Assembly (NCBI GenBank): GCA_964476375.1
Contig: CAYYZW010000275.1
Location: forward strand, 1-40,308
Direction: 5' to 3'
DNA from: SAT2750 sp964476375
GTDB taxonomy: Bacteria; Planctomycetota; Planctomycetia; Pirellulales; Pirellulaceae
Length of the DNA: 40,308 bases
The notes under the pieces are model-generated. The model had not been told where the DNA came from and did no database searches. It saw only the letters and a list, made by a program, of their open reading frames with translations. A program made the position numbers and the translations under genes. Shown one piece after another: positions 1-7,897 of the stretch (positions are counted from its first letter, which is position 1; each line of letters begins with the position of its first letter).

Positions 1-217
1 AACCGAGGTCGCAGCTGCTGAACCGGAAGCCGAGGACGCAGCCGCCGAGGTCGCAGCTGCTGAACCGGAAGCCGAGGACGCAGCCGCCGAGGTCGCAGCT
101 GCTGAACCGGAAGCCGAGGACGCAGCCGCCGAGCCGGAAGCCGAGGACGCAGCCGCCGAGCCGGAAGCCGAGGACGCAGCCGCCGACGACGCATCTGCTG
201 AAGAGACTGCAGGTTAA
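1..217 (+). CDS. rpsB: C-terminal tail of probable 30S ribosomal protein S2 (5' end outside window)
   Basis: The open frame runs from base 2 to a TAA at 215-217 and has no start inside the window. The visible 71 residues are only Ala, Glu, Asp, Pro and Val until the last few codons (ASAEETAG). None of the folded S2 domain is visible, so the identity rests on position: rpsB sits immediately before tsf in most bacteria, and planctomycete S2 proteins often carry long acidic Ala/Glu-rich C-terminal extensions. Such a tail would be disordered and surface exposed. Another repeat-tailed protein cannot be excluded from this fragment alone. Confidence 0.6.
   Translation, partial: TEVAAAEPEAEDAAAEVAAAEPEAEDAAAEVAAAEPEAEDAAAEPEAEDAAAEPEAEDAAADDASAEETAG
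5..184 (+). repeat. In-frame tandem repeats, 42 bp x3 then 27 bp x2
   Basis: Three identical 42-bp units (14 codons, EVAAAEPEAEDAAA) occupy 5-46, 47-88 and 89-130. Two 27-bp units follow at 131-157 and 158-184; each is the same unit with its first five codons removed (EPEAEDAAA). The copies are identical at the DNA level, so the array expanded recently, by slippage or unequal crossing over. It stays in frame with the reading frame that ends at 217. Confidence 0.95.
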
Positions 218-354
218 ACTGCCGTACCAGACCTCAAGAATAAAACCAGGCAAGCCCTTCCCGGCTTTGCCAAACAGGCCCAACACAGGGGCGGAAAAAA
301 TAACCGGAAACGAAACAGGCCCCCGGGCCACGAGCAGACGAAGGAGAAAATGGG

Positions 355-1188
355 ATGGCAGAAATTACTGCAGCAGCCGTCAAAGAACTGCGGGAACAAT
401 CAGGACTCCCGATGATGGACTGCAAAAAGGCACTCACCGAGTGTGAAGGCGATGTAGGTGCCGCAATCCAGTGGTTGCGGGAACGGGGGGCACAGGTCCT
501 TGCCAAGCGGTCTGACCGCGAAACAACCTTTGGCCGCTTCGGTCTCTACACCAGCATGGAGAATGGCCTGGGTGCGATGGTCGAGCTCAAGTGCGAGAGT
601 GCACCCGTGACCCAAAATGAGGAATTTATCCAGCTGGCAAACGACCTTGCCGAACAGCTGGCAACGGGGCCAGGAGCTGCCGATGCGGATGAGCTGCTTG
701 GGCAACCCTCTCCGAGCCAGGAAGGGAACACCCTGCTGGAGCAGCGAGATGAGCTGTTTAATCGAATCCGGGAAGTTTTTAACGTCGGCCGCCTGGTCCG
801 AATCGACGGGAGCTGTGCTGCTTACAGCCATAATGCCGGTACGGTTTCCGGTGTACTCCTGGAAGTGGAAGGGGGCAATGCAGAGGCCGGACGGGACATC
901 TGCATGCACATTGCCGCCATGCGTCCGCTTGCCCTGGAGGTCTCCGATCTCCCGGAAGATGCGATCGAGAAAGAACGCGGAATCCTGCGCGAGGCAGCCC
1001 TGCAGGAAGGAAAGCCTGAAAATATCGTTGACAAGATGGTTGATGGGCGGCTACGAAACTTCTTTGCCGAGCAGGTGCTTTGCGAGCAGCCCTTCGTCAA
1101 GAGTGACAAGCAAACCGTCTCCCAGTTTGCGGAAGAACATGGCATGAAGCTCAAGCAGTTCATTCACTGGGAACTTAGCGATGAATAG
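355..1188 (+). CDS. tsf: Translation elongation factor Ts
   Basis: EF-Ts is the guanine-nucleotide exchange factor that regenerates EF-Tu-GTP in the cytoplasm. The 277-residue protein opens with the UBA-like N-terminal domain (about 1-55), including the family signature MMDCKKAL at 20-27, followed by the two-subdomain core and a C-terminal region with an FAEQVL-type helix. The start is the ATG at 355, supported by AAGGAG at 341-346; an out-of-frame ATG at 350 is not used. It lies 137 bp after the probable rpsB and 67 bp before pyrH, the common rpsB-tsf-pyrH-frr order. Oddity: the TDFVA-type EF-Tu contact motif reads ESAPVT at 81-86, so the usual Asp-Phe pair is absent. From memory this looks like a planctomycete trait, but I cannot check it here. 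Confidence 0.95.
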   Translation: MAEITAAAVKELREQSGLPMMDCKKALTECEGDVGAAIQWLRERGAQVLAKRSDRETTFGRFGLYTSMENGLGAMVELKCESAPVTQNEEFIQLANDLAEQLATGPGAADADELLGQPSPSQEGNTLLEQRDELFNRIREVFNVGRLVRIDGSCAAYSHNAGTVSGVLLEVEGGNAEAGRDICMHIAAMRPLALEVSDLPEDAIEKERGILREAALQEGKPENIVDKMVDGRLRNFFAEQVLCEQPFVKSDKQTVSQFAEEHGMKLKQFIHWELSDE

Positions 1189-1241
1189 GTTGCCATTATC
1201 TGCCGATTCCTGTTGAAATCCTGATCCCCGGGTTGCCACCC

Positions 1242-1249
1242 AAAGGAGG
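1242..1249 (+). promoter_or_regulatory. Strong Shine-Dalgarno site of pyrH
   Basis: AAAGGAGG lies 6 nt before the pyrH ATG and is complementary to the anti-Shine-Dalgarno end of 16S rRNA. Most other genes in the window have much weaker sites, so pyrH is likely initiated efficiently. Confidence 0.85.
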
Positions 1250-1255
1250 TGTCGC

Positions 1256-2011
1256 ATGGCGGACAAAGCAATCAACGATCCTGAACCGGTTTTTCGACGC
1301 ATCGTCCTCAAGCTTTCCGGGGAAAGTTTCAACCATGCAGGGGAGCGTGGTATCAGCATGGAGGAGGTGCTTGGAATCGCCAAGCAGATTTTCGATGCCC
1401 AGCAATGTGGTTGTGAGATCGCGGTTGTCATCGGCGGTGGGAACATCCTGCGAGGATCCCAGTTCAAGGACCGTAATACCGGGATCCAGGAAGCGACCGC
1501 CCATTACATGGGGATGCTGGCCACGGTCATCAATGGCCTGGCGCTCCAGGATGCCCTCGAATCTCTCGGCTGCCAGACCCGCCTGATGTCGGCTATCCAC
1601 ATGGACGGCGTTGCCGAACCGTATATCCGGCGGCGTGCCCGGCGACACCTGGAAAAGGGACGACTGGTCATCCTGGCAGCCGGCACCGGCAGTCCTTTCG
1701 TGACAACCGATACCGCTGCTGCTCAGCGGGCACTGGAACTGGAAGCCGACATCCTCGTCAAGGCAACCCGGGTCGACGGCGTCTACAGCGAGGATCCGGA
1801 AAAGAATCCACACGCGGTCTTTTACCCGGAACTGGACTATGATGCCGTTCGTGAACAGGGCCTTGGTTTCATGGATAGCACGGCAATTACCCATTGCATG
1901 GAACACAGCATGCCGATCCTTGTCTTCAACTTCAAGCAGGATGGAAATATCCAGCGGGCGGTGATGGGAGAGAAGATCGGAACCTACGTCGGTAAGAAAA
2001 GGGACGCCTAG
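1256..2011 (+). CDS. pyrH: UMP kinase (amino-acid-kinase family)
   Basis: UMP kinase phosphorylates UMP to UDP with ATP, the committed step toward UTP and CTP. It is a cytoplasmic hexamer, usually activated by GTP and inhibited by UTP. The 251-residue product has the family landmarks: IVLKLSGE near the N-terminus (ATP phosphate binding), the GGGN loop, and the DTAAAQRALE and KATRVDGVY segments of the nucleotide and UMP pockets. The ATG at 1256 follows a very strong ribosome-binding site, AAAGGAGG at 1242-1249. The gene lies between tsf and frr on the same strand and is probably co-transcribed with them. Length is slightly above the usual 235-245 because of about ten extra N-terminal residues. 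Confidence 0.97.
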   Translation: MADKAINDPEPVFRRIVLKLSGESFNHAGERGISMEEVLGIAKQIFDAQQCGCEIAVVIGGGNILRGSQFKDRNTGIQEATAHYMGMLATVINGLALQDALESLGCQTRLMSAIHMDGVAEPYIRRRARRHLEKGRLVILAAGTGSPFVTTDTAAAQRALELEADILVKATRVDGVYSEDPEKNPHAVFYPELDYDAVREQGLGFMDSTAITHCMEHSMPILVFNFKQDGNIQRAVMGEKIGTYVGKKRDA

Positions 2012-2043
2012 TTCGCATTGACCTTTTAGGGAGCCTCGTAACC

Positions 2044-2604
2044 ATGTCGACTGATGAGATCTTGTTTGATGTGGATGACAGGATGGAAAAGGCGGCCAAC
2101 GTCCTGAAAACAAACCTGGCCGGTATTCGTACCGGTCGGGCCAATCCCGGGCTGGTCGATTCTCTTCGAGTCGAGGTCTATGGATCACCGACACCGATGA
2201 AACAGATCGCGTCGATCGGTGTTCCGGAACCCAACCAGATCGTGATACGCCCGTTCGATCCCAACACGATCGGCGACATCGAGAAATCGCTGATCGCCAG
2301 TGACCTGGGTTTCAACCCCCAGAACGACGGCCGCCTGATCCGGATCATTATTCCAGCCCTCTCGACCGAGGTCCGTCGCAAGATGGTTTCACGGATCAAG
2401 GAACTTTCCGAGGAAGCGAAGATCTCCATCCGTAATATCCGCCGGGATGGAAACAAGGCAGCGGACCAGGGGGAAAAGGACAACGAGCTGACCGAGGATG
2501 ACCGGGATCACGCCAAGGATGAAATTCAGAAGCTGACAAAGAAATATGAGGATATCATCAACCAGGCGATGGCCGCTCGTGAAGAGGACGTCATGGAGGA
2601 TTGA
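2044..2604 (+). CDS. frr: Ribosome recycling factor
   Basis: RRF works with EF-G to split post-termination ribosomes in the cytoplasm. The 186-residue length and two-domain plan match the family: an N-terminal helix with KAANVLKTNLAGIRTGRANP, the beta-sandwich domain II around PTPMKQIASI and EPNQIVIRPFD, and a long C-terminal helical pair carrying SEEAKISIRNIRRDGNK. The ATG at 2044 has a weak AGGGA site at 2028-2032. It starts 32 nt after the pyrH stop, which indicates an operon. Nothing is missing from the family signature. Confidence 0.97.
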   Translation: MSTDEILFDVDDRMEKAANVLKTNLAGIRTGRANPGLVDSLRVEVYGSPTPMKQIASIGVPEPNQIVIRPFDPNTIGDIEKSLIASDLGFNPQNDGRLIRIIIPALSTEVRRKMVSRIKELSEEAKISIRNIRRDGNKAADQGEKDNELTEDDRDHAKDEIQKLTKKYEDIINQAMAAREEDVMED

Positions 2605-2631
2605 CAGCCTCGTCGCCCCGTCCCCCGTTCC

Positions 2632-4401
2632 ATGATGCAGCATCCCGAACCGCCTGATCCTGCCAGAAATGCCCTGCTGCATTACTCCTGCCCCCGTTGC
2701 CAGGCCCAGCTCAAGGCACCCTCTCACCTGGCAGGGACGCGGCAGACCTGCCCCACCTGCCAGCAATCCATCCAGCTTCCTGGAATCCCCCGTCTGCCAT
2801 CCCCATCGGCCGATCCGACCACCCCTGTCTCCCAGGATGTCAATATTCCGGCCTCGGCACGCCTGGCATTGACATGTACCGAATGTGGAAAGCGGGCGTT
2901 TGCCCGTGGCAGCCAGCTGGGAGAGACCATCGTCTGTGAAAACTGCCTGGAGGACATCCTGGTGGTCGCTACACAGGCCGGGGAGACAGAACCTATTCCA
3001 CAGGCCCCGTCCGTGGCTGAGCTGGAACCTGCCTCCAGTCCAGGCGTGGAGACCCTTGCCCCCGACGAGCCTCCCCCCAGTGCTCCCTCGGTCCAGCTCA
3101 CGAGCGATGACCTGGTTCCAGAGCCGCCCCCCGTGCCATCGCCACCAGCCCAGCCGGTCGACCAGGTTTACGATCTGGCCAACGTGGATCTGGACAACCC
3201 CCCGGATGAATCTCTCCACCTGGCCGACCCCCTGCCCCGCCGACAGATTTCACTCGAGGGCCTGGCTGCCGGCCCGGGAGAGACGCGGTCGAGCGAGGAG
3301 ATCCTCCGCAGCCTGGGATCCGCACCGACCATTCCGGCACCACCAGCAGGCCAACCAGATGGTATGGATTCCTATAGTTTTGGAATTAATTGCCTGCTCT
3401 GTGGAACCCGCCTCTACGTCGGCAGTCGTGACATAGGGACCGAGATCCGCTGTCCAGACTGCCATAGCCACACGCTTATCCGGGAACCGAGAAAGGAAAA
3501 CAGGGCCCCCACCGCACCCCGGCCAGCAGAGCAGGGACCTATTCCACTGTCGCCCGCACCCATGCCGGACAACTCGGCTGTCACTCCGAAGCGTGATCGC
3601 GTGCACCAGTCCATGGAAAAGGCACGCACCGAATTGGAATCCGAGCAGGGAGAGTTCAAGGAGAGAGCCCTGAAAGGCTGGTGGGGCACGATCTTCTCGT
3701 CACTCTTCCAGCTCGATATCCTGATCCGCATGATCCTGCAAACCGTGACCGGGTTTCTGGGTATCTGGATATACCATACCAGCCAGGACTCATCTTTTTT
3801 CCTTATCCTGTACCCGATCAGTTTCTTCTTTCTCATCACCACCGGAATCAACCTGGTCATTTCCGTGATGACGATCATCCCTGCACGGGCGGATGGAGTC
3901 GACGAGGTGGAAAACTGGCCGTCGGTGATCCTGCTGGAGTGGATCGGCATCATCCCCTATCTCGGCGTCGGGCTCTTCGTCGCGGCGATTCCCCAGATCG
4001 TCTGGATTCCACTCACCCATGAGATCCTGGATCCGGCGATCGTGCTGGCGGTGGGAATCATGACGACATTACTCCTCTTCGCCCCCGTGATCCTGGCAAC
4101 CCTCTCGGCCGGCACACCGGTCGCTATCCTCCATTCGACAATCATTGCCAGCATCGCCCTGCGACCGGGACCATGGGCCAAGTTTGTCGGTTTCGTGCTG
4201 CTCGTGAGTCCGATCATGACCGGCTCGCTGGCACTGCTTGCCGAACCCTCGGCTCTGGCCGCCGCTGCCGGGGTCGCCGGTTTCATTGTCACCCTTTTCT
4301 TTTACGCCCACGTTGTCGGCATGCTGGGATTCCAGCTCTCCCGTTATCGCGACGGGGATCCGCTGGACAGGATGCATGACCCGGCCGGTGACCAGGAATG
4401 A
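2632..4401 (+). CDS. Three-zinc-ribbon multi-pass membrane protein, function unknown
   Basis: I do not recognise a characterised family. The 589-residue product has three CxxC...CxxC zinc ribbons: C20/C23/C40/C43, C82/C85/C102/C105 and C254/C257/C274/C277. Pro- and acid-rich linkers separate them, most strikingly between 110 and 250. A charged, probably helical segment at about 320-345 precedes five or six hydrophobic segments between roughly 350 and 575. The ribbons therefore probably sit on a flexible cytoplasmic arm tethered to the inner membrane. Such ribbon-plus-membrane proteins are frequent in planctomycetes, with no assigned role. The ATG at 2632 has no good ribosome-binding site and starts 27 nt after frr, so it may be read through from the frr operon. 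It ends 4 bp from the convergent gene at 4406. Confidence 0.8.
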   Translation: MMQHPEPPDPARNALLHYSCPRCQAQLKAPSHLAGTRQTCPTCQQSIQLPGIPRLPSPSADPTTPVSQDVNIPASARLALTCTECGKRAFARGSQLGETIVCENCLEDILVVATQAGETEPIPQAPSVAELEPASSPGVETLAPDEPPPSAPSVQLTSDDLVPEPPPVPSPPAQPVDQVYDLANVDLDNPPDESLHLADPLPRRQISLEGLAAGPGETRSSEEILRSLGSAPTIPAPPAGQPDGMDSYSFGINCLLCGTRLYVGSRDIGTEIRCPDCHSHTLIREPRKENRAPTAPRPAEQGPIPLSPAPMPDNSAVTPKRDRVHQSMEKARTELESEQGEFKERALKGWWGTIFSSLFQLDILIRMILQTVTGFLGIWIYHTSQDSSFFLILYPISFFFLITTGINLVISVMTIIPARADGVDEVENWPSVILLEWIGIIPYLGVGLFVAAIPQIVWIPLTHEILDPAIVLAVGIMTTLLLFAPVILATLSAGTPVAILHSTIIASIALRPGPWAKFVGFVLLVSPIMTGSLALLAEPSALAAAAGVAGFIVTLFFYAHVVGMLGFQLSRYRDGDPLDRMHDPAGDQE

Positions 4402-4405
4402 ACGT

Positions 4406-5770
4406 TCAGTTTCCTTCCGAAGGCAATTCGCCCCGGCCCAGCAGTTCGTGGTAGCGGATCATCGCGCAGAGTGCATGCTGGACGTAATCTATCCGGATCT
4501 CTTCCACCTGCGATTCCTGCAAGCCAGCCAGGCGAGGATCATCCGGAGAGAGCGATGCTGTCACACAGGGAAAACCTCCTGCCAGCCTTCCACGCCGAAC
4601 CTGGCAGCGGAGCAGGAAAGACATGGCCAGTTGGACCGAAGAGCGTGTCTGGTCGGCCAGCACCCGGTCCTCCGCCGGCAGGTAAGAGAGCATCGCCAGC
4701 AGGCCCTCCAGGCGGGTCGCCGTCGGGCAGGTCTGCCCGTCCACGGTATAACAACCTGTCGTACGTGTGTCGGCAAGTGCCGACAGCTGGTCATTGAGCA
4801 TGTCACCGGCTGTCCTGCGGAGGTGATCGAGGATTCCCCTTCTGGGCATCGGGGCCTGGCACTTCTCGTAATTGGCCAGCAACAGTTCTCCCGCCATCAA
4901 GGTCCATTGGTCAGGCGTGGTGATCCGCTTCTCCAGCTGCTGACGGGCCAGTGCCGCCACGGCATCCGCCGCTGCCTGCAACCAGGGGCCCTGCGGGTCC
5001 CGGCTGGAAAGCAGCAGCAGGCCAAAGGCCGCTTCGCCCGGATAAAACTGGGATTTAAACTCATCATCGGGCCCGCCACGCGAGGGGATGTAGCGCGAGT
5101 AAAAGCTGCCGTCCTCTTTTTGCATGGAGAGGATGAAGCGTCCAAGCCGGTGAAAGTCTTCCAGCGAGGTCGTGCCCGGATGCACCTTTTCAACCTCGTC
5201 CAGGGCAACCAGCGCCAGGGCGGCCCCCCCCAGTTTGGCAACCGGGTAGGGAGGTCCATGGACCAGTTCTGGATCCGACCAGACGGCCAGCACACGGTCG
5301 GCCCCCTCCGGCGGCCTCAGGCAGTGCTGACGAAGAAACTCGACCGAGCGACGTGTGGCCGCGGAAACTTCATTCGAGGGACTGAAACGATGATACCGGG
5401 CCAGCCCGTAGATCGCTCCCAGGTGGCGAAGCACGTTGTACTGCTCTCCAAGTTCCACCGACTCGTCGGGATGGAGAAGATATGTAAAACGACCCGACGC
5501 ATCACAGTTTTTTACCAGGTACCGGCCCGATCGATCGATCGCCGCCTTCAGGGCAGTGGCAGTGACCTGGCGAGACGGGCGAGGAATCCTCACGGCGGAC
5601 GGCGACGGCTCGTCAGTTCCCGGATCCGCCGGATTACCAGGCTGCTTGTGCTGGGATTCAACTTTCACCGGGTCGCCCGGCGGTTCAACAGGTGGTGGTG
5701 GCTGGCAGCCGGTCACCATCAGGACGACGATTGCGAGCCATTGCCAGCACCTGGCAGTGCAGCACATCAT
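4406..5770 (-). CDS. Lipoprotein with probable alpha/alpha-toroid fold, function unknown
   Basis: The first residues form a lipoprotein signal: hydrophobic LAIVVLMV followed by VTGC with the lipid-attached cysteine at 22. A Pro-rich tether follows. The body has repeated helix-pair features (LGEQYNVLRHLGAIYGLARY, AKLGGAALALVALDE, FYPGEAAFGLLLL) typical of alpha/alpha toroid proteins such as terpene-cyclase-like or six-hairpin glycosidase-like folds; I cannot assign a reaction. I chose the ATG at 5770 (454 aa) over the upstream in-frame GTG at 5800, because GAGGGGG precedes 5770 and the GTG would overlap the end of the upstream gene. It follows the enolase-family gene by 10 nt, so the two are probably translated from one message. 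Confidence 0.75.
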   Translation of the reverse strand: MMCCTARCWQWLAIVVLMVTGCQPPPPVEPPGDPVKVESQHKQPGNPADPGTDEPSPSAVRIPRPSRQVTATALKAAIDRSGRYLVKNCDASGRFTYLLHPDESVELGEQYNVLRHLGAIYGLARYHRFSPSNEVSAATRRSVEFLRQHCLRPPEGADRVLAVWSDPELVHGPPYPVAKLGGAALALVALDEVEKVHPGTTSLEDFHRLGRFILSMQKEDGSFYSRYIPSRGGPDDEFKSQFYPGEAAFGLLLLSSRDPQGPWLQAAADAVAALARQQLEKRITTPDQWTLMAGELLLANYEKCQAPMPRRGILDHLRRTAGDMLNDQLSALADTRTTGCYTVDGQTCPTATRLEGLLAMLSYLPAEDRVLADQTRSSVQLAMSFLLRCQVRRGRLAGGFPCVTASLSPDDPRLAGLQESQVEEIRIDYVQHALCAMIRYHELLGRGELPSEGN

Positions 5771-5780
5771 CCAGTCCCCC

Positions 5781-6899
5781 TCACCCCGAGAACTTCCCAC
5801 AAAGCGTCTCCCAGTCCAGTTCGACTCCCAGTCCGGGTGTGTCGTTGAGCGTCGTCAGCGGTCCCTCGATCTGTATCGGGTTGATCGCAATCCGCTGCTC
5901 GTGGTAATCCGGACCCAGCAGGTCCCCGGGGATCTGCTCCACCTCCATATTCTTCTGCGAGACGACCAGCTGGCCCATGGCAGCCGTCCCCACATCGTAC
6001 TCCAGGTTGGATCCAATCGAGCAGGGAATTCCATGCTCTGCGGCCAGGTCAATGATCTGCCGGGAACGAATGATACCGCCGTTTTTCCCCGGGTAAACAC
6101 TGATCGCATCACAGCACTCGTTATGAATCAGTTCCTGGGCATCAGCCAGGTTGAAGCAAATATCATCCGCCAGGATTCGTGCTCCTGTTTCCCGTCGAAC
6201 GCGAGCCAGCGCCTGGAAATCTCCCTTGGGAGTCGGCTGCTCGACCAGCGTGATCTGGCAATCCGCCAGTTGGCCAAGACAGTCAATCGCCGTATCGGCA
6301 CTCCAGCCACAGTTGGCATCGATCACCAGGTCCAGCTCGTCACCGATCACCTCCCTCACCGCCCTGACACGGGCAACATCCTCTTCCGGGTCCGTGCCAA
6401 CCTTGACCTTGATGGTCGTGAATCCCAGTTCCAGGAGCTGCTCTGTTCGCTGCCGGGCTCGTGGAACGTCGTAGGCGCCCATGGAGAAACGCGAGCGGAT
6501 TGTCAGCGGCCGGACGGCGCCACCAAGCAGTTCAAAAACCGGCTTCTGCTGCTCTTTTCCAACCGCATCCCAGCAGGCCATCTCGATCGCGGACTTGGCG
6601 AACCAGTTCCCGATACTGGCCCGGTCCATCTGGTCCGCAATCCCCTCGATGTCCTCCACATCATAATCCCGGATCGCCGGAAAAAGCACGTTCTCGATAA
6701 CATCCACTGCACCAGCCGGCGTCTCACCACTCCAGCGGACCGAGACAGTCGCCTCTCCGAAACCCTCGATTCCATGGTCGGTGAGCAGCCGGAGGACCAC
6801 GTAGGTGGAATCCACATGCTCTCCCAGCGCCGTGATCATATGGTAGGCCGGTTTGAGCGGGATCGTGGGACAGGTTGTCTCAATCGACTGGATCTTCAT
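5781..6899 (-). CDS. Enolase-superfamily enzyme, muconate-lactonizing/mandelate-racemase type
   Basis: This superfamily abstracts a proton alpha to a carboxylate in a Mg-dependent TIM barrel. The pieces are visible: an N-terminal capping domain, KVKVG giving the KxK catalytic pair, metal ligands in DANCGW, VEQP and ADD, and a further lysine in PGKNGGI on the sixth strand. That pattern places it in the MLE subgroup, which includes cycloisomerases, o-succinylbenzoate synthases and dipeptide epimerases; the substrate cannot be read from sequence. The start is given as the ATG at 6899 (MKIQSIE, family-like); an in-frame GTG at 6908 is possible. It lies between the uracil-DNA glycosylase and the lipoprotein on the same strand, without obvious shared function. 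Confidence 0.85.
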   Translation of the reverse strand: MKIQSIETTCPTIPLKPAYHMITALGEHVDSTYVVLRLLTDHGIEGFGEATVSVRWSGETPAGAVDVIENVLFPAIRDYDVEDIEGIADQMDRASIGNWFAKSAIEMACWDAVGKEQQKPVFELLGGAVRPLTIRSRFSMGAYDVPRARQRTEQLLELGFTTIKVKVGTDPEEDVARVRAVREVIGDELDLVIDANCGWSADTAIDCLGQLADCQITLVEQPTPKGDFQALARVRRETGARILADDICFNLADAQELIHNECCDAISVYPGKNGGIIRSRQIIDLAAEHGIPCSIGSNLEYDVGTAAMGQLVVSQKNMEVEQIPGDLLGPDYHEQRIAINPIQIEGPLTTLNDTPGLGVELDWETLCGKFSG

Positions 6900-6959
6900 C
6901 GTACTCACCCATTGCCATCAGTTTTCGTCTGCAGGCCGTCGACATGCGGCAGGCAGGAT

Positions 6960-7730
6960 TCACCCCTTCCCGGGGATCGGTAAACCCATTTCCTTGAGCA
7001 ATATCTGCATGTCCTCCCAGACCTGCCGCTTGGCGCTGGGATTGCGCAAAAGGTACGCCGGGTGATAAGTGCAGAGCACTTGCCGGCCATCGAGAGGATG
7101 AAAACGTCCTCTCAGTCGCCCAATCGTCTCACTTGTATCAAGCAGGTTCTGTGCCGCCACTGCTCCCAGGCAACAGATAAACTCCGGATTGATCACGTCG
7201 AGCTGGCGCGCCAGAAAACCGGCACAATGACTCGCTTCCTCGGGCAATGGATTTCGGTTTCCTGGCGGACGGCACTTGAGCGTGTTGAGGATATAGATGT
7301 CGTCACGACTTATCCCACACCCCTCGATGATCTGTGTAAGCAATTTGCCGGCCCGGCCAACGAAAGGAATTCCCTGGATATCCTCATCTGCCCCCGGGGC
7401 CTCCCCCATAAAACAAAGCCGGGCATCCGGGTTTCCCACGCCGAATACTGTCTGGGTACGGTTCTTGACGAGCTCTGGACATAACTGGCAGCCAGCCACA
7501 TCCTGCTCGATGACCTGGAGACGTTCTGCCTGGCTCATTCCGGATCCTTCCTGGATGCTGACAACCGGTACCGCGGACGGTGGGTCAGGTTCCGCTGGCT
7601 GTGCCACCTCGATCGACGTTGCCGGAGCCTGTTCCCTGATCGCAGGAACCGATCGCAGGCCAGAACGCAACAGGCTCTGGAATTTTTGCCGACGGCCCCT
7701 CCGCAGCTGTTCCACACTGGGTCTCTCCAT
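6960..7730 (-). CDS. Uracil-DNA glycosylase, family 4/5 type with Fe-S cluster
   Basis: The enzyme removes uracil from DNA and starts base-excision repair. The catalytic region (about 70-250) contains CQLC, the GEAPGADED active-site motif, a cysteine in LKCRPPGNRNP, another in EASHC, and the HPAYLLRNP DNA-binding motif. The four cysteines match the 4Fe-4S ligands of family-4 enzymes. The first 65-70 residues are an extra Arg/Gln/Pro-rich extension not needed for catalysis. The ATG at 7730 follows GGGGAG by about 11 nt. It is divergent from der, with the 167-bp gap holding the start regions of both. Confidence 0.92.
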   Translation of the reverse strand: MERPSVEQLRRGRRQKFQSLLRSGLRSVPAIREQAPATSIEVAQPAEPDPPSAVPVVSIQEGSGMSQAERLQVIEQDVAGCQLCPELVKNRTQTVFGVGNPDARLCFMGEAPGADEDIQGIPFVGRAGKLLTQIIEGCGISRDDIYILNTLKCRPPGNRNPLPEEASHCAGFLARQLDVINPEFICCLGAVAAQNLLDTSETIGRLRGRFHPLDGRQVLCTYHPAYLLRNPSAKRQVWEDMQILLKEMGLPIPGKG

Positions 7731-7897
7731 CTGCTGGCTCTCCCCGACCTGCTCAGATCGTCCTGTCGCTCCTGCACAGTCACTCGCATGACGGACTCAA
7801 AGTATACGGATCGTCCGGCCGGTTTGCGAACCCCCCTTGCCCAGCCAGCATCCGGCCCGTTTATCAATCTGGCTTCCACCCTTATCATGGATTGATC
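7731..7897. other. Divergent intergenic region between the uracil-DNA glycosylase and der
   Basis: This 167-bp gap must hold the promoters of two divergent genes. I looked for -35/-10 pairs and terminator hairpins and saw no convincing match to the standard consensus on either strand. Confidence 0.5.

Noticed and set aside
1196..2194. Minus-strand frame of 332 codons opposite pyrH
   Set aside because: Entirely antisense to pyrH, with no motif or start signal.
4238..6983. Two long overlapping plus-strand frames opposite the lipoprotein and enolase-family genes
   Set aside because: Both are antisense to genes with clear signal peptide or catalytic motifs, and their composition is typical of shadow frames.
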